Assembly (NCBI GenBank): GCA_048217285.1 | Contig: DBFWVW010000040.1 | Location: 1-21,417, forward strand | Length of the DNA stretch: 21,417 nucleotides | DNA from: CAG-103 sp048217285 | GTDB lineage: Bacteria; Bacillota; Clostridia; Oscillospirales; Oscillospiraceae | Direction: 5' to 3' | In this document: in pieces, positions 6,781 to 13,795 of the stretch | Position numbering within the stretch: the stretch's first letter is position 1 | Layout of the letters: each line of letters starts with the position of its first letter | Position numbers and translations under genes: made by a program | Notes under the pieces: generated by a model | Told to the model about the DNA's origin: nothing | Seen by the model: only the letters and a program-made list of their open reading frames with translations | Databases searched by the model: none

Positions 6781-7443
6781 TCACTCCTCGATGGCTTCCT
6801 CGATATAGATCGACAGCAGCATCGTGAACACGACGGCCTGAATCAGGCAGAACAGCAGGCTCAGCACCTGCATGAGCAGCGGCAGCACGAGCGGGAAGAG
6901 GTTGCCGAGCTCGTGCGTGACCATTTCCTCGCCGTAGAGGTTGCCGTACAGTCGCAGCGCGAGGGAGAACGGCCGCACGATCTGCTCGATGAGGTTGAGC
7001 GGCAGCATGAGCAGGAAGGGCTTGATGAAGCTCTTGAGATAGCCCTTGAGCCCGCGGCGCTGGATGCCGACGGTGTGCGTCATGCAAAAGGCGATGATGG
7101 CCAGCCCCGCCGTGACGGACAGCGTGGCCGTCGGCACGGTGAACACCTCGCCCGCGCCGGGCAGCAGCCCGATGTAGTTGGACACGACGATGAAGATGAA
7201 AAACGTCGCCATCATCGGGAAATAGCGCCGGGCGTTGGCCGGGCCGAGGATGCCGCCGTAGAAGCCCTGCAGCTTTTCAACGGCCATTTCGGCGGCGTTT
7301 TGCAGCGGGCCGGGCACATCGCGCAGCTTGCGCGTGGCCAGCCATGACAGCAGCGCCAGCACGGCCGCGATGACCCACATGGTCACGACCGCGCCGGTCA
7401 CCTCCAGCGGGCCGATGGAAAACAGTACATTCGTCTCACCCAT
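6781..7443 (-). CDS. atpB: ATP synthase Fo subunit a
   Basis: Subunit a is a 220-residue membrane protein that forms the ion half-channels against the c-ring. Several hydrophobic segments are visible. The essential arginine is R164 in SLALRLYGNLYGEE, matching R210 of the E. coli protein. The QAVVFTMLLSIYIEEA segment near the C-terminus is also typical. The ATG at 7443 is preferred: GGAGG lies about 10 nt upstream, and an in-frame ATG at 7452 is too close to that site. The start overlaps the end of the upstream atpI-like gene by 8 nt, which implies translational coupling. The length is at the short end for the family, but the conserved parts are complete. Confidence 0.96.
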   Translation of the reverse strand: MGETNVLFSIGPLEVTGAVVTMWVIAAVLALLSWLATRKLRDVPGPLQNAAEMAVEKLQGFYGGILGPANARRYFPMMATFFIFIVVSNYIGLLPGAGEVFTVPTATLSVTAGLAIIAFCMTHTVGIQRRGLKGYLKSFIKPFLLMLPLNLIEQIVRPFSLALRLYGNLYGEEMVTHELGNLFPLVLPLLMQVLSLLFCLIQAVVFTMLLSIYIEEAIEE

Positions 7444-7858
7444 TGGTGTCATCCCTCCGTTCGTCCGCCGGCTCGGTGTCCGGCATCTGCTCCTGCGCCG
7501 CGTCGGCGGGCGGCTCGATCGTCTCCGCGTCCGGCACCTCCACACCCTCGGCGGGGATGGTGTCGTCCATCCTCCGGGCGAGGATCCACACGCCGGCGAT
7601 GCTGCCGCCCGACAGGCCGACGGCCGTGCCGATGAGCGTGCCGGCCAGCGGCAGCGGCAGCACGTTGCGCAGCAGGTACACGAGCACGAGCGCGGCGAGG
7701 TTGATGACCTGCCGCAGACCGCTGGTGCCCATGACGGAGGCGGTGTTCTGTTTGGCACGCTGCAGGCTGCGGCGCGTCAGCAGCGTGTTGCCGGCGGCCA
7801 CAAGCAGACCGAACGCCAGTCCGGCCGCGCCGCCGAGCAGATATTGTCCGATCGACAT
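7436..7858 (-). CDS. atpI: AtpI-like small membrane protein, first gene of the atp operon
   Basis: This is a 140-residue protein with an N-terminal hydrophobic segment (about 5-27), an RRSLQRAK loop, and two or three more hydrophobic segments at about 50-95. Position, size and the TM, basic loop, TM pattern fit AtpI (ATP synthase protein I), which heads many atp operons and has been linked to c-ring assembly. The resemblance is in topology and context, not in a sharp motif. The last 40 or so residues form an acidic, Pro/Asp/Glu-rich tail that I do not recognise from AtpI. The start at 7858 has GGAGGA 7 nt upstream; a 12-residue longer start lacks one. The end overlaps atpB by 8 nt. Confidence 0.6.
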   Translation of the reverse strand: MSIGQYLLGGAAGLAFGLLVAAGNTLLTRRSLQRAKQNTASVMGTSGLRQVINLAALVLVYLLRNVLPLPLAGTLIGTAVGLSGGSIAGVWILARRMDDTIPAEGVEVPDAETIEPPADAAQEQMPDTEPADERRDDTNG

Positions 7859-7884
7859 TGGCTGTTCCTCCCGATGCGTGGAAA

Positions 7885-7903
7885 GCCCCGACACTGCCGG
7901 GGC
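7885..7903 (-). promoter_or_regulatory. Small hairpin in the atp operon leader
   Basis: A GC-rich 6-bp stem (gccccg/cggggc) lies in the untranslated leader, just before the ribosome site of the atpI-like gene. On the minus strand it is followed only by TTTCC, so it is at best a weak terminator. It could instead stabilise the message. Confidence 0.35.
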
Positions 7904-7934
7904 GATTTCTTAGCGAAAACTTAGCGGATACTTA
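7902..7934 (-). repeat. Three tandem 11-bp repeats just downstream of the atp promoter
   Basis: On the minus strand three adjacent 11-mers read TAAGTATCCGC, TAAGTTTTCGC and TAAGAAATCGC. All share TAAG at the left and CGC at the right. They lie right after the expected transcription start, with a spacing of about one helical turn. This could be a binding array for a regulator, or chance. Confidence 0.55.
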
Positions 7935-7944
7935 ACAGTATTCT

Positions 7945-7973
7945 ACTATATCATGACGACGAAAAATTGCCAA
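7945..7973 (-). promoter_or_regulatory. Sigma-A-type promoter of the atp operon
   Basis: On the minus strand a -35 box TTGGCA (7973-7968) and a -10 box TATAGT (7950-7945) are separated by exactly 17 nt. Each matches 5/6 of the consensus. The predicted start of transcription is about 80 nt upstream of the first atp gene. Confidence 0.8.
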
Positions 7974-8050
7974 TACCCAATTCAGGAATTTGAATAATTT
8001 TGTTGGATTCTACAAATAGCTGCAAAATGCCCCGGAACCCGCTGCTCCGC

Positions 8051-8079
8051 TTCACAAACCGGGGAAAATAGTATATACT
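8051..8079 (+). promoter_or_regulatory. Sigma-A-type promoter of apgM-ispE
   Basis: A -35 box TTCACA (8051-8056) and a -10 box TATACT (8074-8079) have a 17-nt spacer, each matching 5/6 of the consensus. It is divergent from the atp promoter and leaves a leader of about 75 nt before apgM. Confidence 0.75.
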
Positions 8080-8160
8080 GTGGGGCAGAAAAAAGCCGCG
8101 GGTCCCGGCATCCCACAGGGCACCCCGTGGCGAAAAATCTTCCGAAAAGAGGGATACAGC

Positions 8161-9399
8161 ATGAAATACATTCTCGTCATCGGCGACGGCATGGCCGACC
8201 ACCCGCTCGACTCGCTCGGCGGCCGCACGCCGCTGGAAGCATCGAAAAAGGACGCGATCGACGATCTCGCCCGCCACGGCATCCTCGGCAGCGTGCGCAA
8301 CGTGCCCGAGGGCTTCGCTCCCGGCAGCGACACGGCCATCATGTCCATCTTCGGCTGCTCGCCGCGCAAGTACTTTTTCGGCCGCGCCCCGCTCGAGGCG
8401 GCGGCGTCCGGCATAAAGCTCGCCCCAGGCGACGCGTGCTACCGCTGCAACATGGTCACCTACGCCGATGAGGACGTGCCGTTCGAGCACAAGCACATCG
8501 TCTCCCACAGCGCGGGCAGCATCGAAGGCCGCGAGTCGGATGCGCTCGTGACGATGCTCTTTGACCACCCCGACTTCCGCCCGCTGGCCGAGCAGGCCGG
8601 CATGGTCATCCACAAGGGCTCGTCGTTCCGCCACCTCGCGGTGCAGAGTCATGTGGACATCCGGGGCATAAAGCTCGCCCCGCCGCACGATCATCTCGGC
8701 GAGGAGATCGGCCCCATCCTGCCCACCGGCTGCCCGAATGCCGACGTGCTGCGCGAGCTGATGCGCCGCGCGTTCGACATCCTCGATCAGCACCCGATCA
8801 ACGCCGCGCGCCGCGCCGCCGGCAAGCTCCCGGCCAACGGCGTCTGGTTCTGGGCCGAGGGCACGGCGGCTGCGCTGCCGAACTTCCCCGAGCACTACGG
8901 CTCGGACGGCGGCGTTGTCTCGGCCGTGCCGCTGTGCCACGGCATCGGCATCCTGACCGGACTGGAGGCCGTCACCGTCCCGACTGCAACCGGCGAGTGG
9001 GACACCGACTACGCCGCGAAGGTCGCCGCCGCGCTCCGCGTGCTCCAAAAGCACGACTTTGTGGCCCTGCATCTCGAGGGTCCGGACGAGGCCACGCACA
9101 ACCACGATCTCGAGCACAAGATCTACTCCATCGAGCGCCTGAGCGCTGACGTTGTCGCTCCCGTGACCGAGGCGCTGCGCGCCGCGGGCGAGGACTTCCG
9201 CCTGCTGCTGCTCTCGGACCACATGACGTACATGGCCAACGGCGCGCACGGCGCCGACCCCGTGCCGTTCGTGCTCTATGACAGCCGCGTGCGCGATGGC
9301 TCCGGTCTGCCGTATTCCGAGGCCAACGGCCGCAAGGGCCCGTATGTGGACGACGGCGCGGAGCTGATGGATCTGCTCTTCGAGCTGAAAAAACTGTGA
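8161..9399 (+). CDS. apgM: Cofactor-independent phosphoglycerate mutase, archaeal (aPGM) type
   Basis: This 412-residue protein of the alkaline phosphatase superfamily would interconvert 3- and 2-phosphoglycerate in glycolysis and gluconeogenesis. Visible landmarks are the N-terminal metal-site motif VIGDGMAD (6-13), the segment APGSDTAIMSIFG (53-65) that carries the phospho-acceptor serine S56, and the C-terminal metal-site segments LLSDHMTYM and HGADPVPF. The length is normal for the short aPGM branch. The same branch includes proteins once proposed to be homoserine kinases (hyp_Hser_kinase clade); I cannot exclude that role by eye. The ATG at 8161 has an AGAGGG site upstream. The stop overlaps the start of ispE by 4 nt. 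Confidence 0.88.
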   Translation: MKYILVIGDGMADHPLDSLGGRTPLEASKKDAIDDLARHGILGSVRNVPEGFAPGSDTAIMSIFGCSPRKYFFGRAPLEAAASGIKLAPGDACYRCNMVTYADEDVPFEHKHIVSHSAGSIEGRESDALVTMLFDHPDFRPLAEQAGMVIHKGSSFRHLAVQSHVDIRGIKLAPPHDHLGEEIGPILPTGCPNADVLRELMRRAFDILDQHPINAARRAAGKLPANGVWFWAEGTAAALPNFPEHYGSDGGVVSAVPLCHGIGILTGLEAVTVPTATGEWDTDYAAKVAAALRVLQKHDFVALHLEGPDEATHNHDLEHKIYSIERLSADVVAPVTEALRAAGEDFRLLLLSDHMTYMANGAHGADPVPFVLYDSRVRDGSGLPYSEANGRKGPYVDDGAELMDLLFELKKL

Positions 9400-10268
9400 C
9401 CGGCGCAGCGACGGAGTCCGCGTGGGCGAAGCTGAACCTGTCGCTGGACGTGCTCGGCGCGCGCGCCGACGGGTTTCACGACCTGCGCATGGTCATGCAG
9501 AGCGTGGACCTGCACGACGACGTGACCGTCACGCTCGACGGCACGGGCGTCTGCCGCGCCGAGACCAACCGCAGCTATCTGCCCTGCGGGGCGGACAATG
9601 TGGCCGTGCGCGCGGCGCAGGTGTTTCTGGCGCGCGCGGGGCTGGACTGCGGCGTGCACATCCGGCTGCATAAGCGCATCCCCGTGTGCGCGGGGCTGGG
9701 CGGCGGCTCGTCGGACGCGGCGGCCGTGCTGCGCGCGCTCAACCGGCTGACCGGTGCGGGCTTCACCCGCACGGAGCTGGAGGAACTGGGTGCGGAGGTC
9801 GGCTCGGACGTGCCGTACTGCGTTGCGGGCGGCACGATGCTGGCCGAGGGCCGCGGCGAGCGGCTCACGCCGGTTGCGCCCATGCCGCGTCTGCCGGTCG
9901 TGATCTGCAAGCCGGATTTTCCGATCTCGACGCCGGAGCTGTTCCACCGCGTGGACGCGCGCACCTCGCGCTGCCGTCCGGACACGGAGGGCATCTGCGC
10001 CGCGCTCGCGGACGGGGATATGCCCCGGCTCGCCCGCCGGATGTACAACGTCTTTGAGGACGTGCTCACCCACCGGGAGGGCGAGATCGCGGCCATCAAG
10101 AGCCGCCTGCTCGACGGCGGCGCGCTCGGCGCGGTCATGAGCGGCACGGGCTCGGCCGTGTTCGGCCTCTTTGCCGATGCCGACAGCGCGGCGTATGCCA
10201 AGCGCCGACTCGCGCGCGATTATGCCGAATGCTTCCTGACTGAGACGATCGCCCGCCTGGAACTTTGA
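9396..10268 (+). CDS. ispE: 4-diphosphocytidyl-2-C-methyl-D-erythritol kinase
   Basis: This 290-residue GHMP-family kinase phosphorylates CDP-methylerythritol in the MEP pathway of isoprenoid synthesis. AWAKLNLSLDV (9-19) holds the substrate-binding lysine K12. The ATP-binding motif PVCAGLGGGSSDAAA is at 96-110. GSDVPYCVAGG holds the catalytic aspartate D138, and MSGTGSAVFGLF near the C-terminus is the third GHMP motif. The start is a GTG whose bases overlap the apgM stop (GTGA), with no clear ribosome site, so translation is probably coupled to apgM. The length is normal. The pairing with apgM looks like shared transcription, not a shared pathway. A strong terminator follows within 25 nt. 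Confidence 0.95.
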   Translation: MTGAATESAWAKLNLSLDVLGARADGFHDLRMVMQSVDLHDDVTVTLDGTGVCRAETNRSYLPCGADNVAVRAAQVFLARAGLDCGVHIRLHKRIPVCAGLGGGSSDAAAVLRALNRLTGAGFTRTELEELGAEVGSDVPYCVAGGTMLAEGRGERLTPVAPMPRLPVVICKPDFPISTPELFHRVDARTSRCRPDTEGICAALADGDMPRLARRMYNVFEDVLTHREGEIAAIKSRLLDGGALGAVMSGTGSAVFGLFADADSAAYAKRRLARDYAECFLTETIARLEL

Positions 10269-10290
10269 TCCTGCCGGATTAAAACCGAAC

Positions 10291-10337
10291 AAAACTGCCG
10301 ATACTGAGCACAGATGCCCGGTACCGGCAGTTTTTTT
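10291..10337 (+). terminator. Intrinsic terminator after ispE
   Basis: A 14-bp stem (aaaactgccgatac with gtaccggcagtttt, one mismatch) has a 16-nt loop and is followed by a run of T. It ends about 22 nt before the spoIIR start, so spoIIR must be transcribed by read-through or from a promoter within or before this element. I found no convincing promoter there. Confidence 0.85.
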
Positions 10338-10359
10338 ATCTCAGAAAGGCGGACATACG

Positions 10360-10983
10360 ATGCATACCCATTCTCTCTCCATAGATTCCGGCCGTGCGCT
10401 GCGCCCATGGGAGCTGGCGCTGCTGCTGGCCGTGTGCGTGACGCTGCTGGCAGGCACATGGGCGCAGGCGCGCAGCCAGATGCTCGCCGCCCGGCTCGTG
10501 CGGCTGCACGTGATCGCGGTCTCGGACGACGAGACCGAGCAGGCCGTGAAGCTGCAGGTGCGCGACGCGGTGCTGGCCTATCTCGAGCCGCAGCTTCAGG
10601 ACGTGACGGACGTCAACGCGGCGCGGCAGCTCATCGCGGGCGACCTCGACGGCATTGCCCGCGCGGCGCAGACGGCGGCCGGCGACCGGCCGGTGCGCGT
10701 TTCCCTCGGGCCCGAGCACTATCCGACGCGCGACTACGGCGCGTTCGCCCTCCCGGCGGGGGTGTACACGTCCCTGCGTGTGACGCTCGGCGCGGGCGCG
10801 GGGCACAACTGGTGGTGCGTCATCTTCCCGCCGCTGTGCGCGCAGGCGGCGGGGCTGTCGGAGCAGGCGGTGCAGGCGCTCTCGGACGATGATGTGCGCC
10901 TCGTCACCGAGTCCGGCAGCGGCTATGTCGTGCGCTTCCGGCTGCTGGAGCTGTGGGACGCGCTCGTGCAGCGGCTGAGCTGA
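10360..10983 (+). CDS. spoIIR: Stage II sporulation protein R
   Basis: SpoIIR is a forespore-made signal protein that triggers SpoIIGA to process pro-sigma-E in the mother cell. This copy has 207 residues. A hydrophobic N-terminal segment (about 18-36) serves as signal or anchor for export to the intermembrane space. Conserved family segments are LVRLHVIAVSDDETEQAVKL (46-65), YPTRDYGAFALPAG (121-134) and HNWWCVIFPPLC (149-160). The length is typical. The ATG at 10360 has only a weak GGCGG site upstream. In Bacillus this gene is under sigma-F; I could not find a clear sigma-F promoter here. It implies that the host makes endospores. Confidence 0.95.
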   Translation: MHTHSLSIDSGRALRPWELALLLAVCVTLLAGTWAQARSQMLAARLVRLHVIAVSDDETEQAVKLQVRDAVLAYLEPQLQDVTDVNAARQLIAGDLDGIARAAQTAAGDRPVRVSLGPEHYPTRDYGAFALPAGVYTSLRVTLGAGAGHNWWCVIFPPLCAQAAGLSEQAVQALSDDDVRLVTESGSGYVVRFRLLELWDALVQRLS

Positions 10984-11042
10984 CGGAGCGCTTGACACCC
11001 CCCGGCGAGGGTTACACCGGCATCGGCAAGGACTTTCTCGAC

Positions 11043-11258
11043 ATGGAAAATATGCTCGTCCTCGCCGACCGGCAGGGCATCTTCGGCTCGTCCATGTCCG
11101 ATTCCACGCGCGCAATGGTCACGGAGGCGGCAGCGGACATACTTGTGGTCATCTACTGCTTTGAGGACGCTGTCGATTTGCCGGCGCTGCTCGCGCGGGC
11201 CGGGGCTGCATTTGCGCAGTATGCGTGTGCGCAGAACGTGGAGACCTGGCAGGTGTGA
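11043..11258 (+). CDS. Small protein of unknown function downstream of spoIIR
   Basis: I do not recognise this 71-residue protein, which begins MENMLVLADRQGIFG. It is predicted to be soluble and mostly helical, with a hydrophobic strand-like ADILVVIYCF and an Ala-rich C-terminal half with two cysteines. The ATG at 11043 has AAGGA 10 nt upstream; a TTG at 10992 is also in frame but its ribosome site would be too close. The gene lies 59 nt after spoIIR and ends just before a strong terminator, so it is probably co-transcribed with spoIIR. GC-rich composition like its neighbours and the clean position before a terminator favour a real gene, but there is no homology evidence. Confidence 0.55.
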   Translation: MENMLVLADRQGIFGSSMSDSTRAMVTEAAADILVVIYCFEDAVDLPALLARAGAAFAQYACAQNVETWQV

Positions 11259-11271
11259 CGGCGGCGGGCAG

Positions 11272-11310
11272 AAAAAATCACTCGATCCGGTAAGATCGAG
11301 TGATTTTTTT
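11272..11310 (+). terminator. Bidirectional terminator between convergent genes
   Basis: A perfect 16-bp stem (aaaaaatcactcgatc, 11272-11287, with gatcgagtgatttttt, 11294-11309) has the loop cggtaa. It ends in T on both strands. It closes the spoIIR transcript from the left and the nhaC-peptidase transcript from the right. Confidence 0.95.
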
Positions 11311-11318
11311 ACGCATGG

Positions 11319-11924
11319 TCAGACTCTGACCACGCTCACGGCCTGCATATGCTGCTTTCTGTGCCGGTCCTCGACGGTGGCTCTGTCATAGGCGATGACG
11401 CCGTTGTTATTCCACGGATCGTTGAACAGGTAATGCTGCTCATCATAGCCGACGAGGAGCATACAGTGCTCGTTGGAAAGCCAGGTGAAATCCCCACCGC
11501 TGTCCTTGAGCTTCCAGCACGGGCCAACGATGATGTCGCGAAGGTCGATGGTCGCCCAGAGCGCAACCGGCATATCGTTGTCGATGTATGTGCGCAGCAG
11601 ATAGGGCAGATCGCGTCCGGTTTCATCGACCACGCGGTATTTGTCTCCGAGCACACGCTGCATGGTTTTTTGAATGACCGGCGCATAGCAGCCCATGGCG
11701 TCCTGATCATACGGATCGCCCACAAATTTGTCATAAGGGCTCGGACCGTATAAGACGCCGCCAATCTCCGTGAAGTCCTCTTTTTCCAGATAATGATCGA
11801 TGAAATCGTATATGGAGATATCGCAACCCAGATACTGAAGGAACATGACCGCAGTGACGCTTTCGCAGCCTGTAAGGGCTCCGCCGCCGGTCTGATCGAT
11901 ATAAGGTACGTCGATTCGCTTCAT
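11319..11924 (-). CDS. C39-like (papain-fold) cysteine peptidase domain protein
   Basis: This 201-residue protein resembles the Peptidase_C39_2 family. The N-terminal VPYIDQTGGGALTGCESVTA (6-25) supplies the oxyanion glutamine Q11 and the nucleophile C20. NEHCMLLVGYD (151-161) supplies histidine H153, and FNDPW (167-171) the third catalytic residue D169. All expected catalytic residues are present. There is no signal peptide or membrane segment, so it probably acts in the cytoplasm, unlike many C39-type proteins that are exported or fused to transporters. The substrate is unknown. It starts 3 nt after the nhaC stop with no clear ribosome site of its own, so translation is probably coupled. 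It is the last gene before the bidirectional terminator. Confidence 0.8.
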   Translation of the reverse strand: MKRIDVPYIDQTGGGALTGCESVTAVMFLQYLGCDISIYDFIDHYLEKEDFTEIGGVLYGPSPYDKFVGDPYDQDAMGCYAPVIQKTMQRVLGDKYRVVDETGRDLPYLLRTYIDNDMPVALWATIDLRDIIVGPCWKLKDSGGDFTWLSNEHCMLLVGYDEQHYLFNDPWNNNGVIAYDRATVEDRHRKQHMQAVSVVRV

Positions 11925-11927
11925 CGT

Positions 11928-13484
11928 TTATGCGGCTTCCGCTGCCTTCTTGTTCTTGGAGACGGTGTAGAGCACCAGGATGACTGCCAGCATGATCACG
12001 ATGGAAATGGGCAGGGCGATGTACCAGCGCTTTACGGCGCCCGCAATGATATAGCTGACCGCGGACACGGCGATGACGGGAATGGCATACTGCATCTGCG
12101 TTTCCACGTGGTTGATGTGGTTGCACTGCGCTCCGGCGGAGGACATGATGGTCGTGTCGGAGATGGGGGAAATATGGTCGCCGCAGACTGCGCCTGCCAT
12201 GGTCGCGGAAATGCAGATGGTCATGACGTCGGGCATACTTGCGCACATGGGAACGATGATCGGGATCAGGATGCCCATGGTGCCCCACGAGGTGCCGGTG
12301 GAGAAGCCGAGGATGCACGCTACGAGGAATATGGCCGCGGGCAGGAAGATGCTGACTGCCGTGCTGTTGCGGAAAATGCCCTGCACGAAAACGCCGATAT
12401 CGAGCTGGTCAACCAGCCCCTTAAGCGTCCATGCAAAGATCAGGACGGTGATGGCGGGGATCATGACCTTGAAGCCCTCGACCAGGCAGTTGATGAATTC
12501 GCGCGCGCTGACGATCTTTCTGGGGATATACATGATCGCCATGACGATCACGGTCATGAACGTTGCAAACACGAGCGACAGGCTTGCCGAGCAGTTCGCG
12601 AAAGCGTCGATCAGGGTTTCCGCGCCGCTCTGATATCCGGTGAGGATCATTGCGAACACAGCGGTAGCGATCAGCACAACGATGGGAATGAGCAGATCGG
12701 ATACGCGGCCCTTGCTGCTGCCCTCCTGCTCGGACTGTTCCATATCCTTGAACTCCTCGCCGCCGGAGGTGAACAGGTCGCCCTTTGCCGCATTCAGCTC
12801 ATGGCGGCGCATTTTGCCGAAGTCAATGAGAAACAGGCTCGTGAAGAAGACCATGATCAGCGTCAGGATCGCGTAGAAGTTAAACGGAATGGCGGAGCAG
12901 AACATCTGAAAACCGTTGATGTCATAGCCCTCGGGAATGTAGCTGCTGACGGCTGCCGCCCAGCTGGATACCGGCGCAAGAATGCACACGGGTGCGGCGG
13001 TCGCGTCGATGATATAAGCCAGCTTTGCGCGGGATACCTGATACTTGTCGGTGATCGGCCGCATGATGTTGCCGACCGTCAGGCAGTTGAAATAGTCGTC
13101 GACAAAAATCAGAATGCCGAGCGCCGAGGTGGACAGCATCGCGCCTCTCTTGCTCTTTATGCGCTTGCTTGCCCATGCACCGTAAGCTCTGGAAGCGCCG
13201 GACTTTGCCAGCAGAACAATGATCATGCCGAGCAGAACGTCAAAGATGAGAATATTCAGATCCATATTGTCGGCCATGGAAGCGAACAGCCGCTCAAAGC
13301 TGCCCCATGCGACATTTCCGACCGACGGCCACAGTCCGAGACCGGCGGGCAGAAGCGAAACGGAAACGAATATCGCCGCCAGCAGACATCCGGCAAACAG
13401 CGAGCTGTAGACTTCTTTTGTTATCAGTGCCAACACAATTGCCACAAGCGGCGGAACGATCGCCCAAGCTGTACCGATGAACAT
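11928..13484 (-). CDS. nhaC: NhaC-family Na+/H+ antiporter
   Basis: This 518-residue inner-membrane transporter belongs to the NhaC family (COG1757), which exchanges Na+ for H+ or couples Na+ to organic acids, as in MleN. About 11 to 13 hydrophobic segments are visible. Family landmarks are FVDDYFNCLTVGNIMRPITD (127-146, acidic pair D129-D130), GFSTGTSWGTMGI (393-405) and GDHISPISDTTIMSS (435-449). A charged cytoplasmic loop lies at about 222-262. The ATG at 13484 has GAGGAGG 10 nt upstream. Expression is probably controlled by the leader at 13485-13760, which contains a terminator. The base composition is less GC-rich than that of the atp and pyc genes. Exact substrate preference cannot be read from the sequence. 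Confidence 0.9.
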   Translation of the reverse strand: MFIGTAWAIVPPLVAIVLALITKEVYSSLFAGCLLAAIFVSVSLLPAGLGLWPSVGNVAWGSFERLFASMADNMDLNILIFDVLLGMIIVLLAKSGASRAYGAWASKRIKSKRGAMLSTSALGILIFVDDYFNCLTVGNIMRPITDKYQVSRAKLAYIIDATAAPVCILAPVSSWAAAVSSYIPEGYDINGFQMFCSAIPFNFYAILTLIMVFFTSLFLIDFGKMRRHELNAAKGDLFTSGGEEFKDMEQSEQEGSSKGRVSDLLIPIVVLIATAVFAMILTGYQSGAETLIDAFANCSASLSLVFATFMTVIVMAIMYIPRKIVSAREFINCLVEGFKVMIPAITVLIFAWTLKGLVDQLDIGVFVQGIFRNSTAVSIFLPAAIFLVACILGFSTGTSWGTMGILIPIIVPMCASMPDVMTICISATMAGAVCGDHISPISDTTIMSSAGAQCNHINHVETQMQYAIPVIAVSAVSYIIAGAVKRWYIALPISIVIMLAVILVLYTVSKNKKAAEAA

Positions 13485-13511
13485 AATACAACTACCTCCT
13501 CAATTTGTGAT

Positions 13512-13548
13512 AAAACAAAATCGTGCCGCACATGAATATGCGGCACGA
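13512..13548 (-). terminator. Intrinsic terminator (attenuator) in the nhaC leader
   Basis: A perfect 10-bp stem (tcgtgccgca/tgcggcacga) with an 8-nt loop is followed on the minus strand by TTTTGTTTTA. It lies between the nhaC promoter and the nhaC ribosome site, so it would stop transcription before the gene unless prevented. No upstream gene is there for it to terminate. Confidence 0.8.
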
Positions 13549-13575
13549 CGGGAAACGGTCTTTGGCAGATGTCTC

Positions 13576-13689
13576 TTATGCAAAGTACTCCACTACCGTG
13601 ACAGTGCGTACCATGTTCTGGCACACCCCAGAAGCCTGGCCTGACAGAGCGCAGACAACTTCGGCGAAACTTCCTTTCCGTTTTTCCAT
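13576..13689 (-). CDS. Putative 37-residue leader peptide upstream of nhaC
   Basis: A short frame in the nhaC leader begins MEKRKGSFAEVVC, has a Val/Thr-rich end (MVRTVTVVEYFA), and stops at TAA, 27 nt before the terminator hairpin. The position between promoter and terminator is what one expects of a leader peptide that governs attenuation. There is no good ribosome site before its ATG, and no run of a single regulatory codon, although six or more valine codons occur. The sequences gtgacag just before the ATG and ctgtcac near the end could pair over a distance. It may instead be a chance frame inside a structured RNA such as a riboswitch. Confidence 0.35.
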   Translation of the reverse strand: MEKRKGSFAEVVCALSGQASGVCQNMVRTVTVVEYFA

Positions 13690-13765
13690 GCTGTCACAAA
13701 ACAAAAAACGTACTGATAAGCCCCGCGCCTCTTAGCATAACATGAATCGGTGATTTGTTGACGTC

Positions 13766-13795
13766 ATCATAGCACGCGCACCCATTTCAAGTCAA
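13766..13795 (-). promoter_or_regulatory. Sigma-A-type promoter of nhaC and the peptidase gene
   Basis: On the minus strand a -35 box TTGACT (13795-13790) and a -10 box TATGAT (13771-13766) have an 18-nt spacer, each matching 5/6 of the consensus. The resulting leader is about 275 nt long, far longer than ribosome binding requires. Confidence 0.75.

Noticed and set aside
7951..9249. Minus-strand frame of 432 codons opposite apgM
   Set aside because: Shadow of apgM that would also run through the divergent promoters.
10268..10360. Sigma-F promoter for spoIIR
   Set aside because: Only poor partial matches to the -10 consensus were seen, and the best overlaps the start codon.
11793..13535. Plus-strand frame of 580 codons opposite nhaC
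   Set aside because: Shadow of the nhaC and peptidase genes; Asp/His-rich composition and no motif.
13485..13760. T-box or a named riboswitch upstream of nhaC
   Set aside because: I could not find the T-box antiterminator consensus or a motif I can securely assign to a riboswitch class. I left it as an unassigned leader.
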